From the NCBI RefSeq assembly GCF_902167635.1, contig NZ_CABHMS010000007.1, positions 248,001-312,000 of the forward strand: 64,000 bases of DNA. Reading direction: 5' to 3'. Each line of letters opens with the position of its first letter. Within the stretch, counting starts at the first letter, position 1. Source of the DNA: Chitinophaga vietnamensis (GTDB lineage Bacteria > Bacteroidota > Bacteroidia > Chitinophagales > Chitinophagaceae). The notes below the pieces were generated by a model. That model had not been told where the DNA came from and did not search any database. It saw only the letters and a program-made list of their open reading frames with translations. Below are positions 42,449-52,052 of this stretch, piece by piece. The position numbers and the translations under genes were made by a program.

Positions 42449-43899
42449 ATGAGCGTTGTAATGGCATCGGCTCCCTGCCGCGCCACGGCGGCGGTGTACT
42501 GATCCAGGTTATAAGACTGCTCCGCAGATGGATAGATATACCTGCTGGGAATGCTGCTCACCGCGGCCAGCGGCCCGGTCACAAACACCGGGTAACCTGT
42601 ACGGCGATGATCAAACCAACCCTCCGCCCCTTTCAGGAAACCAGCGATCCATTTCTGCGTGATCAGCTGCGACAACGTACCATTGTATTGCACAGCTGCC
42701 TGCAACTGGTAATCGCTGGCTGCCTTCCCGGTGATGCCATAATAAGCAAGCGAAGCGCTGATACCTTTGTTATACAGGGTGGCAGCGGTTTCGCCGGGCA
42801 CGGTCACTTTCCCTGCCTGCGCTGCTTCTGCTAAAATGAAGCACTGTTCCGCATAAGTGATCAAAGCAGCTTTCAACAGATCATTGCTATTCTGGTAAAA
42901 AATATCTGCGAGCAAAGAAATATGTTCTTCTCCGCCATTATAATCATAAGGAGAACGGATGGCATTGGGCACACCTACATAAGGATGCGGATCTACCGTA
43001 TAACCTGCAGGTTTGGCCACTGGCGCCACCCACACGGCCAGGCGCGGGTCGTTGAGGCGCAGCAGCGTATCAACGATCTCCTTGCTCGGTTTATATTTAT
43101 TGATCTCCGTTGCGGAATTGTTCAGGTTACCGCCTGGCCAGGCATTGTTTTTACTAATACCCAGGTATTTCAATTCAGCATTATCTGCATTACCTGCCAG
43201 CAGCGGATACTTGTCTGGATGATCCAGTATATTTTGCATCTCCGTATAGGCGTTACCGTAATGTTTTGCTGCACGCAGCAGCAAACGCAAACGCAGCGCA
43301 TTCGCGAAGCGCCGCCACTTGATAGCACTGCCACCATAAAGGATGTCGTAGCCAGGATCGATCGCCTGGGTATTGGAGGCCAGTGTATCATTGGCGGCTG
43401 CCAGCGTTTGCAACAGGGAGGGATAGATAGTTTCTTGTTTATCGTATACCGGGTGCACGATATTGCTGTCTTTCGATAACAACGCCGCGGAGTAAGGAAT
43501 ATCGCCGTAGAGATCTGTGATATAGGCAAAGTTGAACACCTTCAGTATATCGGAGATAGCGGTATACTGATGCATGTTGTTAAGAGCGGCGAGGTCGTGA
43601 AATGTTTTATTGATGCTAAGGGTATTATAATAAGTATCCCAGCTATCGGCGGACCAGCCAAACAAGTCCACGCCTTCATTGCGCACCTTGGTAATATAGC
43701 GTGCCGCTTCTGCGGGCTTGTCCAGAAAGGCGTCGTCCTGGTAGGGATAAGCGGTTTGCACTAAAGTGGTAGACAAAAGGTACTGCGGGCTCACCGTAGT
43801 AGCGTTATTGGGATTGGTATTGATGTCGCCGAACTGTTTGGTACAGGCGCCGAAGAGGAACATTGATCCCAGCAGCAGCGATGAATATATCTTTCTCAT
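42433..43899 (-). CDS. SusD/RagB-like nutrient-binding lipoprotein (SusD-like_2)
   Basis: A 488-residue surface lipoprotein (Cys19 in LFGACTKQ). The start FGDINTNPNNATTVSPQYLL and the tetratricopeptide-like helical build match the SusD-like_2 group. It forms the lid of the SusC channel and selects the ligand. It lies 18 bp after SusC and overlaps the phosphodiesterase start, making it part of one operon. Confidence 0.93.
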   Translation of the reverse strand: MRKIYSSLLLGSMFLFGACTKQFGDINTNPNNATTVSPQYLLSTTLVQTAYPYQDDAFLDKPAEAARYITKVRNEGVDLFGWSADSWDTYYNTLSINKTFHDLAALNNMHQYTAISDILKVFNFAYITDLYGDIPYSAALLSKDSNIVHPVYDKQETIYPSLLQTLAAANDTLASNTQAIDPGYDILYGGSAIKWRRFANALRLRLLLRAAKHYGNAYTEMQNILDHPDKYPLLAGNADNAELKYLGISKNNAWPGGNLNNSATEINKYKPSKEIVDTLLRLNDPRLAVWVAPVAKPAGYTVDPHPYVGVPNAIRSPYDYNGGEEHISLLADIFYQNSNDLLKAALITYAEQCFILAEAAQAGKVTVPGETAATLYNKGISASLAYYGITGKAASDYQLQAAVQYNGTLSQLITQKWIAGFLKGAEGWFDHRRTGYPVFVTGPLAAVSSIPSRYIYPSAEQSYNLDQYTAAVARQGADAITTLMWYLK

Positions 43900-43917
43900 A
43901 ATGATCGCAGATGATGA

Positions 43918-46900
43918 TTAAAAATTAAGACCCAGTTTAACTCCATATGATCGTGTATAGGGCAATGACCAGCTGGAAGTACCCGGCGTAATGCCGCCAC
44001 TGCTGATGGTCATGGCGGTTTCAGGATCATAGCCTTGCCCCGCCGCGGTCCAGCTGAAAAGGTTGCGGGCAATGAAGGCGATAGACAGATTGGAAACGGG
44101 CAGGCGGCCGGTTTGCGCCTTGCTGAACAGGTAGCTAAGACTTAGCTCGCGCAGCTTTACATAAGTGGCGCTGAAAGTATTGCGGGAATGCATTTTCCAG
44201 TAGTAGTCGCCGTAATAACTTTCCGGATCGGTGATGTTGGTATTTTTCACATAGCCGCCGTTGCCGTCAGACACATAACCATCTTCGATCATGCCATCGG
44301 TACGGTTGCTGCTGCCATCGTTCCAGCTCAGGCCCCCGTGTTGTGGATCGCGGCCCTGAAGCGTATTGGTGGTGCGGCCGTCCGACAAGAGGTTCATATA
44401 CATGTAAGAGAAGAACTGCCCGCCCATGCGCCAGTCGATGAGCATGTTGAGTGTCCAGTGCTGATACGTGAAAGTGTTGCTGAATCCCAGCATGAAATCG
44501 GGATTGTAATTGCCGATCTTCACTTTGTCGGTGGCGTATTGCGAATGCCCTGTGTTGTCGAGTAATTCTTTTCCTTTAAAAGGCCCGTCGGGCACGGTTT
44601 TCCAGGTAACGCCCCACATATCTCCGAGTTGTTGTCCTTCGCGTATCTGGTAGTCGATCCCTTCGGCATTGCCTTGCAGGTATTGTGTGATACCTTCAGA
44701 TAATTTGATCACTTTGTTGCGGTTGCGGGTGAAATTGATGCCGGTTTCCCAGATAAATTTCCCGGCTACCGGTGTGCCGTTCAGGCTGATCTCCCATCCC
44801 CTGTTGCGGATTTCGCCGGCGTTGATGATCTTGCCATTATAGCCGGAAGCCATGGTGGTAGGCGTTTGTATGATCTGGTTACGGCTGTTGGTAGTATACC
44901 AGGTAGCATCCAGTCCGAGGCGGCCATGGAAGAACTTCAGTTCTGTTCCCACTTCATAAGAGGTAGCGATCTCCGGTTTCAGGTTGTTATTTTTAAGCAT
45001 CTTGCTGAAGTCGGCCATCTTCACATTACCCCAATCCGGCGAGCTGAAATAAAAATTGTTATACAGGCTGTAAGGGTCTGTATCCTTGCCCACTTTCGAC
45101 CAGTTGAGGCGCAGCTTGGCGTACGACAGCGCCGCATTGTTGAGATGCAGCATATCCGACAGTATCAGGCTGAGAGAAGCCGAAGGATAGAAATAAGCAT
45201 TGTTACCTGCCGGCAAGGTGCTGGACCAGTCATTCCTGGCAGTGAGATCGAGGAAAGCATAACTGCGGAAAGCGATCTCGCCCATGCTGTACAAGCTGTT
45301 GATCCTTTTGCGGGAACGGAAAGAATTGTTGGCCACCGTGCCTGCGGCGGCATTGGAGATGTTATACACACCCGGCATCACCAATTGCCCGGCTGATTGC
45401 GACTCGCTGTTATAGCGCTGGTCCATGCGGTTGCCGCCGCCAGAGATAAAGAAAGACCAGTCTTTATTGATCTCGCGTTTGTAGGTCAACAGGAAATCTG
45501 TGTTCTGTTCACTGTTGAAGAGGTCACCGATATAATAGCCGCCATAGGGATTTTTCACGGCGCTGAAAGCGCGTTTGCTTTCATCTGTTTCAGAGAACAT
45601 ATCCAGGCCGCTGCGGCCCATCAGGGTGAGGCCTTTCGCCAGTTCCATCGTTAACTGAACATTGCCGGTGAGGTGGTTGCGATTATATCCGTTGGTGAGC
45701 TGATAGGCAACGAAATAAGGATTATCCGTACTGCCCTGATCCTGTGAAAACTGCTGTAGTCCGTCTTTCCCGGCCATCCAGTAATTTTTCAGCAACTGTG
45801 AATTGATGTTGGCCGGCATGGTATACAGGATATACGCAGAGCTGCCACGGTTGAACGTTGGCCGGTTATCACTTTTATTATTCGTATAGCCGACATTGGT
45901 AGTTACTTTTATTTTCCTGCTCAGTTCATAACCGGCAGAAAGGTTGATGGTATTGCGTTGCAGGTCGGTATTAGGCGTGATACCGGTATTCCGCAGGTTG
46001 GTATACGATAGCCGGAAATTGCTGCCGGTAACCGCTACGTTGCTGGTATAAGTGGAACCTGTCTGGAAAAAATCTTTCACACGATTGGGATAGGCTACCC
46101 AATCGGTGGCGATAAGGTTGCCGCTGGCGTCCCGCGGGCTGTTCCACTGAATATGTTTGGCGCCCTGATCCAGGCGCGGGCCCCAGGAAGAGGTAGATAA
46201 AGTATTGGTAGGATCAGTAGAACCAGTGGCATCTCCTGCGCCAAATTCATTTTGAAAATCGGGGAACTGCCAGGCTTTATCGAATATCGCGGAGAAGTTG
46301 ACATTTACGTTGAGGCCTTTCCGTGCCTTACCCGCGCCGGTTTTGGTAACGATCAATATCACGCCGTTGGCGGCGCGGCTGCCGTAGAGGGCCGCAGCGC
46401 TGGCGCCTTTCAGCACGGTGATGCTGGCGATATCATCCGGGTTGATATCTGAAACAGGACTGCCGTAATCAACGGTCACCTGCCCTACCGGCTGCGAAGG
46501 CGATCTGTTGGCCGATGCTACCGGCACACCATCTACTACAAACAGCGGGCGGTTATTATTAGCGATGGAAGATGAACCACGGATCGTTACCAACACAGAA
46601 GCGCCAGGATCAGAGCTGGCCGCCCTGATATCCACGCCCGCTACTTTGCCGGAAAGTGAATTGAGCACGTTCACATCCTTCACGGTATTGACTTTCGAGC
46701 CATCCATGGTGGCGATGGAATAGCCCAATGCTTTTTCTTCCCGCTTGATGCCCAAAGCTGTTACCACTACGGCCGATAGCTCTTTGGTATTGGTCACCAT
46801 TTGCACATTGAGCAAGTCCTTGTCATCTACTTTTACTTCTTTACTGAAATAGCCGATAGAGCGGAATACAAGTGTGCTGGTATGCGCATCGGTTTCTATC

Positions 46901-47349
46901 ACATAGCGTCCTTGTTCATCAGATATGACACTCTTGCCAGATGCAGGATCGGAGATCGTCGCGCCAGGCACCGGTTCTCCTTTTTCGTTGCGAATAGTAC
47001 CGCTGATGGTGTGGCGGTCCGGAGTGTTCGCCTGCTTTGCGGCGGCAGGTATGCGACGTACGGCATAGTCGGTGCTGCTGAGTTGCTCCAGCATCAGGCC
47101 CAAAGGCCGTAACAGGTGATTGACGCGCGCGGCGTCGAAACTGCCGGAAACAGGCAACTGCTCTTGCAGTATATATTTATCTGCAATGGCTGCACTGCTG
47201 TAATTAAAGTTGACATGAAAAGTGTTTTGCAGTTGCTGCAAAGCGGTGATCAGTTTGATCGGATCTTCACCGGGATGTGCCTGTCCGCGCCAAGGTATAG
47301 ACAATAGGAGCATGATCAGGACGAAGTACCTGTTCAGTTGTTGTTTCAT
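43918..47349 (-). CDS. SusC/RagA-type TonB-dependent transporter with STN domain
   Basis: A 1143-residue outer-membrane transporter. Order: signal peptide (ending RGQA), STN domain (about 30-100), CarboxypepD-regulatory-like domain (about 112-200, ISGTIRNEKGEPVPGATIS), plug (GKVAGVDIRAASSDPGAS and LFVVDGVPVA), and a barrel ending in GVKLGLNF. The STN domain signals through FecR when the ligand binds. It is preceded by a FecR gene and an ECF sigma gene, the standard TonB-FecR-sigma cascade. Confidence 0.95.
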   Translation of the reverse strand: MKQQLNRYFVLIMLLLSIPWRGQAHPGEDPIKLITALQQLQNTFHVNFNYSSAAIADKYILQEQLPVSGSFDAARVNHLLRPLGLMLEQLSSTDYAVRRIPAAAKQANTPDRHTISGTIRNEKGEPVPGATISDPASGKSVISDEQGRYVIETDAHTSTLVFRSIGYFSKEVKVDDKDLLNVQMVTNTKELSAVVVTALGIKREEKALGYSIATMDGSKVNTVKDVNVLNSLSGKVAGVDIRAASSDPGASVLVTIRGSSSIANNNRPLFVVDGVPVASANRSPSQPVGQVTVDYGSPVSDINPDDIASITVLKGASAAALYGSRAANGVILIVTKTGAGKARKGLNVNVNFSAIFDKAWQFPDFQNEFGAGDATGSTDPTNTLSTSSWGPRLDQGAKHIQWNSPRDASGNLIATDWVAYPNRVKDFFQTGSTYTSNVAVTGSNFRLSYTNLRNTGITPNTDLQRNTINLSAGYELSRKIKVTTNVGYTNNKSDNRPTFNRGSSAYILYTMPANINSQLLKNYWMAGKDGLQQFSQDQGSTDNPYFVAYQLTNGYNRNHLTGNVQLTMELAKGLTLMGRSGLDMFSETDESKRAFSAVKNPYGGYYIGDLFNSEQNTDFLLTYKREINKDWSFFISGGGNRMDQRYNSESQSAGQLVMPGVYNISNAAAGTVANNSFRSRKRINSLYSMGEIAFRSYAFLDLTARNDWSSTLPAGNNAYFYPSASLSLILSDMLHLNNAALSYAKLRLNWSKVGKDTDPYSLYNNFYFSSPDWGNVKMADFSKMLKNNNLKPEIATSYEVGTELKFFHGRLGLDATWYTTNSRNQIIQTPTTMASGYNGKIINAGEIRNRGWEISLNGTPVAGKFIWETGINFTRNRNKVIKLSEGITQYLQGNAEGIDYQIREGQQLGDMWGVTWKTVPDGPFKGKELLDNTGHSQYATDKVKIGNYNPDFMLGFSNTFTYQHWTLNMLIDWRMGGQFFSYMYMNLLSDGRTTNTLQGRDPQHGGLSWNDGSSNRTDGMIEDGYVSDGNGGYVKNTNITDPESYYGDYYWKMHSRNTFSATYVKLRELSLSYLFSKAQTGRLPVSNLSIAFIARNLFSWTAAGQGYDPETAMTISSGGITPGTSSWSLPYTRSYGVKLGLNF

Positions 47350-47372
47350 AAAAAATTTAAAGTGATATGATA

Positions 47373-48230
47373 CTATTGGAAAGTAATCGTTTGGCCTTCC
47401 TGCACTACGGTTCCTTTATCGAATACGGCACGGATGGCAGCCAGCAGCATGGGCAGCTTATCCGCCGGCACGGAACCGGTGAAGCGTTCCTGTTGCAGCG
47501 CGGTGTTTTTCCACCTGACCTGGTAACCATAATTATCTGCAATCACCTGCGCCACCTGTTGCAATGGAATGTTGTTGAATACGAGGCGACCATTCTTAGG
47601 CGTGATAACGCCTGCGAGGTGCAATGCTTTCAGTCGTTTGTCTGTAACATCCAGCTGTACTGCTTCTCCGGGCAATAGCCGGTAGCTTCCTCCGCCATCA
47701 GCCCATCCGGTGGCGGCGGCGGTCACCTTCCCTTCTTCCAGCCTTACCTCTATATGCTTCCTGCGATTGTAAACATTAAAAGCGGTGCCCATCACCTTTA
47801 CATCAAGACCGCCGGTATGCACTACAAATTTCGGGTGGAAGCCGGCAGGCTTTTTCGTGACCTTAAAAAATGCTTCCCCATCCAGCCATACAGCCCGTTC
47901 TTTCCAGGAGAGCCACCAGCTGCTGTAACGCAGGGTGGAATTAGCATTGAGCGTAACGATAGAACCATCTGGCAGCCTGACTATTTTCGTACTGGCGTAA
48001 CCGTTAACAATGGTGGTGCTGCGGGTTGCCAGCAAGTAAAAAGTGGCGGCCAGCACCAGCAGTACCGAAGCGGCTATAGCGGCCCTGCGCACCCAAAGCT
48101 GTATCAGCTTCCCTCTCAGCCTGCCGTCTATCTGACGTTTCACCGCCTCGATCTCATCGGCTGATAATGCGGTTTCCTGTGCACGTAGGCCAGCCAGTAT
48201 GTTTGTTATCTTTTGTGTTTGATTGTCCAT
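47373..48230 (-). CDS. FecR-family anti-sigma regulator
   Basis: A 285-residue inner-membrane regulator: N-terminal cytoplasmic DUF4880-like part, one helix near residues 47-67 (AIAASVLLVLAATFYLLA), then the FecR domain (IVRLPDGSIVTLNANSTLRY, VWLDGEAFFKV) and a DUF4974 domain at the end (NNIPLQQVAQVIADNYG). It relays the SusC signal to the upstream ECF sigma. The ATG at 48230 is preferred over one 6 bp earlier. Confidence 0.92.
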   Translation of the reverse strand: MDNQTQKITNILAGLRAQETALSADEIEAVKRQIDGRLRGKLIQLWVRRAAIAASVLLVLAATFYLLATRSTTIVNGYASTKIVRLPDGSIVTLNANSTLRYSSWWLSWKERAVWLDGEAFFKVTKKPAGFHPKFVVHTGGLDVKVMGTAFNVYNRRKHIEVRLEEGKVTAAATGWADGGGSYRLLPGEAVQLDVTDKRLKALHLAGVITPKNGRLVFNNIPLQQVAQVIADNYGYQVRWKNTALQQERFTGSVPADKLPMLLAAIRAVFDKGTVVQEGQTITFQ

Positions 48231-48298
48231 CGTCATCTATAAGAGGAAAGGATGATGAAAAATACCCTCAGGAAAATGAAAGTTTTTTTAAAAAAAAT

Positions 48299-48901
48299 TC
48301 AGCTTTCCAGTAATCCGGAGAGTTGCTGGTTGCCGGCAAAGGCCTCACGCATCTCCGCGAGCGCCCGGTATATCAGCGTGCGGGCGTATTTCACTTCTTT
48401 CATCGACATGATATCAGCGATGCCATCATAGCCGATGTTCTCAAAAAAATACAGGTATACGGCCTCTCTTTGCCGGTTGCTGAGCTGATTGATCACTTGT
48501 TGTACTACCAGTTGCAGGTGACTATCCTGTTGTTTATGGATCAGGGGATGATCGGCGGAGAGCTCCAAATGGAAATCATAGGCATCTTCTTCTTCCAGGT
48601 TCAGCGTAGAACGAACCTTTTGCTGCCGGAGGGTTTTCAATAATTTTCTTCTGGCGGATACAAAGAGATAACTCTTCAGCTGCCGGATATTTCCACGGCG
48701 GGAACTTTGGGTAAATAGCTCGATAAAAAAATCCTGCAATACATCTTTAATCAGGTCTCTGTCGGCCGTAAACTTGCTGCAATACTGGAACAGTAAAGGA
48801 AAGTAGGTGTAGTACAAGCTATCAAATGCTTCCTTGTTTCCTTTGCAAAATCGCTCCCAGAGCCGGGATTCATCTTCCTGTTCTACGGCCGTTTTATTCA
48901 T
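48299..48901 (-). CDS. ECF sigma-70 factor
   Basis: A 200-residue ECF sigma factor: region 2 (DESRLWERFCKGNKEAFDSLYYTYFPLLFQYCSKF, split by the linker DLIKDVLQDFFIELF) and region 4 near the end (INQLSNRQREAVYLYFFENIGYDGIADIM). It directs RNA polymerase to the SusC/D operon when FecR is activated. The first ATG is 30 bp upstream; the start at 48901 is preferred because sequence before it lacks coding character. Confidence 0.92.
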   Translation of the reverse strand: MNKTAVEQEDESRLWERFCKGNKEAFDSLYYTYFPLLFQYCSKFTADRDLIKDVLQDFFIELFTQSSRRGNIRQLKSYLFVSARRKLLKTLRQQKVRSTLNLEEEDAYDFHLELSADHPLIHKQQDSHLQLVVQQVINQLSNRQREAVYLYFFENIGYDGIADIMSMKEVKYARTLIYRALAEMREAFAGNQQLSGLLES

Positions 48902-48987
48902 ATATGCAGATTTGGCACAGCGCAACCGCAAAGCTATCGGATTATCCCTCGGGAGTATATTAAGTTTGTGTTATCGGCTCGCAAAGG

Positions 48988-49043
48988 CGCAAAGGCGCAA
49001 AGCAGCAAAGATCGAAGCGCCTTTGCTGCTTTGCGCCTTTGCG
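48988..49043. repeat. GC-rich palindrome of CGCAAAG units (23-bp arms)
   Basis: The 23-bp arm at 48988-49010 is the exact reverse complement of 49021-49043, separated by 10 bp; an extra copy of CGCAAAGG precedes the left arm. The arms are built of CGCAAAGG/GCAGCAAAG units. It lies 20 bp after the VioB-like stop on the minus strand. I know the CTTTGCGCCTTTGCG word as a dispersed element in other Bacteroidota genomes. Confidence 0.85.
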
Positions 49044-49062
49044 AGAAAAACACCCGCGGTCA

Positions 49063-51843
49063 TTAATGTACATAGGGCAGTTGAAACGCCGGCCCTGCCG
49101 TGGTGCCGTCATTCCTGCCTGATGGCGTTTGCATCAGCACGCGCGCCTGTACGCTCAGGGAGTACATAGCGCCGATGGCTTCATTGAGATTATCGGGATT
49201 ACCATTGAAGGTATCGTGCAGCGCGTTGAGCATCTTCTGATAACTGCGGGCAAACTCGTTGGATAATATCTGTGCACGGGAGCCATCGGGATAGCCTACC
49301 GGTTGCGGATCATCCACCATCGGGTATACGCCATTGGGATCAAAAGGTATCGGGTCGCCGGTATAAGTGTAGGTGTTGCCGGCAGGCACCAGTTTGCGGC
49401 CAGCCACGATCTCCGCAAATTTATAATAATGCGCCAGCTCGCCCTGACCCGTTTGCGGGTCCATGTTCGCCATCCCTTCACCCTGGTCTACAATTTCGCT
49501 GATGGCATTCTGCGCATCTGCCAAAGACTTGATCACATACAGTTGTCCTGTCATGCCGCTCCAGTTGGATACCTGCTTGTCGGCATTTCCGAACGAGATC
49601 CTGCCGGCGCCGGAGAGGTCCTGCAAGGCTTGCAACACCTGGCTGTAAAACCAGCCGATGGTATAAGTAGTGGTTTGCTGTGCGGCGAAAGACGGTCGCA
49701 TGGCCTTCAAACGCTGGATGGTAGTACCTTCCGGCTCTTCGATAGACATGAAGCAATCGCGTATCTGATCGATAGAGCAGCGGCGCAGTCTAACGGTGAG
49801 GCCTGTACGTAAACCACCGGGCAAGCCGCCGGGATACCTCGGGATGAAATTGGGATGCCGCAGGTCGGGAGCGCCGCCGATGGAGATCAGGATATTGGAG
49901 GCCAGTGCCATGTGCAGCATCTCTTCCACTACCACGCTGCGTATGAGGCCGGCCACTTCTGCATTGCAGCCCGGCATAATACTGTATAAGGCGCAGAGAT
50001 AAGGCGGAATAGTGGAATGCTCCAGCTCTACGGCCAGTTGCAGGGCTTTCTTCAACCCCTCCACCGAATTGAAATTCAGGTAGGCGGGTTCATCTGCCTT
50101 GAGCCATTTTTGTATCATCGCCAGTTTGCTGCCGGAAAGGTCGCGCGTTACCGGCATATAGTTCGGACTGGTGATGGGCGTATTGAATACGTTCCGCAGG
50201 ATATTGAGGCGTTCCATCACGCTGCCATAATCGGAGAGATCGACGATCGGTTTCATCACGGGATAGAGGTCGGCATATTGCTGGAAGATGGGTTGTATAT
50301 CATCCACCCAGGTAGGCGCATCAGGTATGGGCGATTGCGTGAACACGTGCATATTCAGCAACTGGTTGCCGTTGGTAACGCCCGGTGGCGGCGGAGTATC
50401 GCCCAGTTGATAGGATACGCAATACAATTGGCCATCGATATATCCTCTCGGGTTGCCGGGGTCGGTAGCAGTGATGCTCAATGTAGCCGTACCATTCTGA
50501 TCGGTCTTTAGCTGGAGTTTATCGATCGTTACTTTATTATACAGCAACACATCGGGCGTGCCTACCGGGTGCGGACCGGCCAGGGGCCCTTGTTTGATCT
50601 GTCCTACCAGCAGCGTGGGATCATAGGCACAAGTGATCGCTTTATTTGCCAGTGGCTGACCAAATTTTGTAGCATAGAACTTTGTTGTTTGCGCCGCCGC
50701 ACCAGGATCGATGCGGAACACAAAATGATCGGCCCGGAGGTAAGTGCCATCGGGGCTTTCACTCAGCAAAGGCAGGAGCATGCCGGAATTGGGATCGGTG
50801 CCATATACCGCCAGCGGATTGGCGGCTACCAGCGCGGCATTATCAGCAGAGAGAGGTATGGAGATCACGCCTGCGGTAGTTTTATACCAATCGCAATCCT
50901 GGTATCTTAGTTCTCCCAATATCACTTTATCTTTTCCGGCGGGCGTTACCCACAGCTGGATATCGCCGATATCTTTCAATGGGCCGCCAACAGCGGTGGT
51001 GCCAAGACTATTGCCCATATCTATCTGTAATACTTTATTATTATTACTGTCCGTATCCACTACACAATAGGCTGTATTGAGCGTGTAAGGCGCACCGGGT
51101 GCGGGATTCAGCTGACGGCCAGCTACAAAGAAATCAGGATCTCCCGCTATTTGTTTGCCTATCGTACCGCAGATACGCCCCAGTGTGAAATTGGCCTGCG
51201 AATGATCTACTTCAAAACCGTCCAGGTTGAATTTGATGCTGAAAGTCTGGCTGTCTGTCTTGGTATCCATCATCGTTGTAGACGCCAGCTCAGTAAGGAA
51301 GCGGGAACTGATCGTGTTCTTCCCTTGTGTGATGCTGTTATTCCATGCAGACGTAGTGAGGATGCTCTGGTAGAACGCGCCCCAGCATGTATCGCTCGGA
51401 AAGGTTTTGGGATAACGTGGCCAGATATCACCAAAAGGAGCGGCCAGGAAATCGCTTCTGAAGCCGATCTGCGTGGCGTCGCCCACTACTACCTGGAAGC
51501 CCCATATCTCCGATACCATCTGGTTTTCCGGATCGAGGTCTACGATCTTGCCTTCTGCGCGGCCGTCAGCGCCGGTTACCGGCATACCGATGATAGGATC
51601 GATGGCGGGATCGTCACACCAGGTGCCATCACGGTAATACACTCTTTGCACCGTGCATCCGTACAGTCGCCAGGCGCCGCTGCCGCCGGGGTTCCACCAG
51701 CCATTGGAAGGCCCTTCGCCATAAAGCTGGAAGCTCGTCTGGAAAGTGTTGGTGTTAAAATGATAAGGGTCGTTATTGACCGTAGAAGGATCTGCCTGGA
51801 ACTGACCAGAGAATTCTAAACGAGGGAATTGTAAATAACTCAT
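49063..51843 (-). CDS. VioB-like protein with ferritin-like domain
   Basis: A 926-residue protein I recognise as VioB-like (iminophenyl-pyruvate dimer synthase family). The start (FPRLEFSGQFQADPST) and a beta-rich N-terminal 560 residues are followed by VTRDLSGSKLAMIQKWL and, at about 597-810, a ferritin-like domain: AVELEHSTIPPYLCALYSI (Glu near 606), EEMLHMAL near 640, EIVDQGEG and ELAHYYKF near 783-805 offer Glu and His iron ligands. VioB couples indole-pyruvate imine dimers. No tryptophan oxidase or other violacein gene is nearby, so the reaction here is open. No signal peptide. Confidence 0.85.
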   Translation of the reverse strand: MSYLQFPRLEFSGQFQADPSTVNNDPYHFNTNTFQTSFQLYGEGPSNGWWNPGGSGAWRLYGCTVQRVYYRDGTWCDDPAIDPIIGMPVTGADGRAEGKIVDLDPENQMVSEIWGFQVVVGDATQIGFRSDFLAAPFGDIWPRYPKTFPSDTCWGAFYQSILTTSAWNNSITQGKNTISSRFLTELASTTMMDTKTDSQTFSIKFNLDGFEVDHSQANFTLGRICGTIGKQIAGDPDFFVAGRQLNPAPGAPYTLNTAYCVVDTDSNNNKVLQIDMGNSLGTTAVGGPLKDIGDIQLWVTPAGKDKVILGELRYQDCDWYKTTAGVISIPLSADNAALVAANPLAVYGTDPNSGMLLPLLSESPDGTYLRADHFVFRIDPGAAAQTTKFYATKFGQPLANKAITCAYDPTLLVGQIKQGPLAGPHPVGTPDVLLYNKVTIDKLQLKTDQNGTATLSITATDPGNPRGYIDGQLYCVSYQLGDTPPPPGVTNGNQLLNMHVFTQSPIPDAPTWVDDIQPIFQQYADLYPVMKPIVDLSDYGSVMERLNILRNVFNTPITSPNYMPVTRDLSGSKLAMIQKWLKADEPAYLNFNSVEGLKKALQLAVELEHSTIPPYLCALYSIMPGCNAEVAGLIRSVVVEEMLHMALASNILISIGGAPDLRHPNFIPRYPGGLPGGLRTGLTVRLRRCSIDQIRDCFMSIEEPEGTTIQRLKAMRPSFAAQQTTTYTIGWFYSQVLQALQDLSGAGRISFGNADKQVSNWSGMTGQLYVIKSLADAQNAISEIVDQGEGMANMDPQTGQGELAHYYKFAEIVAGRKLVPAGNTYTYTGDPIPFDPNGVYPMVDDPQPVGYPDGSRAQILSNEFARSYQKMLNALHDTFNGNPDNLNEAIGAMYSLSVQARVLMQTPSGRNDGTTAGPAFQLPYVH

Positions 51844-52052
51844 ACGATAATGGTTAGATTTATACGGAGGTGAATAAATGAGAGGGAGCTGAAAGCGCCT
51901 GGCGGCGCCGCATTCAAGGGTTTATCATAGTATAAATGGTTATTTTGAGATTTTGCTCTTACAAGGTAATGGATATTTTTGAAATAATTAGTAGTCCTGC
52001 CTTTAAAAAAATATCGTACATTCATTGTACCCTCATCAATAACTATTATCCC

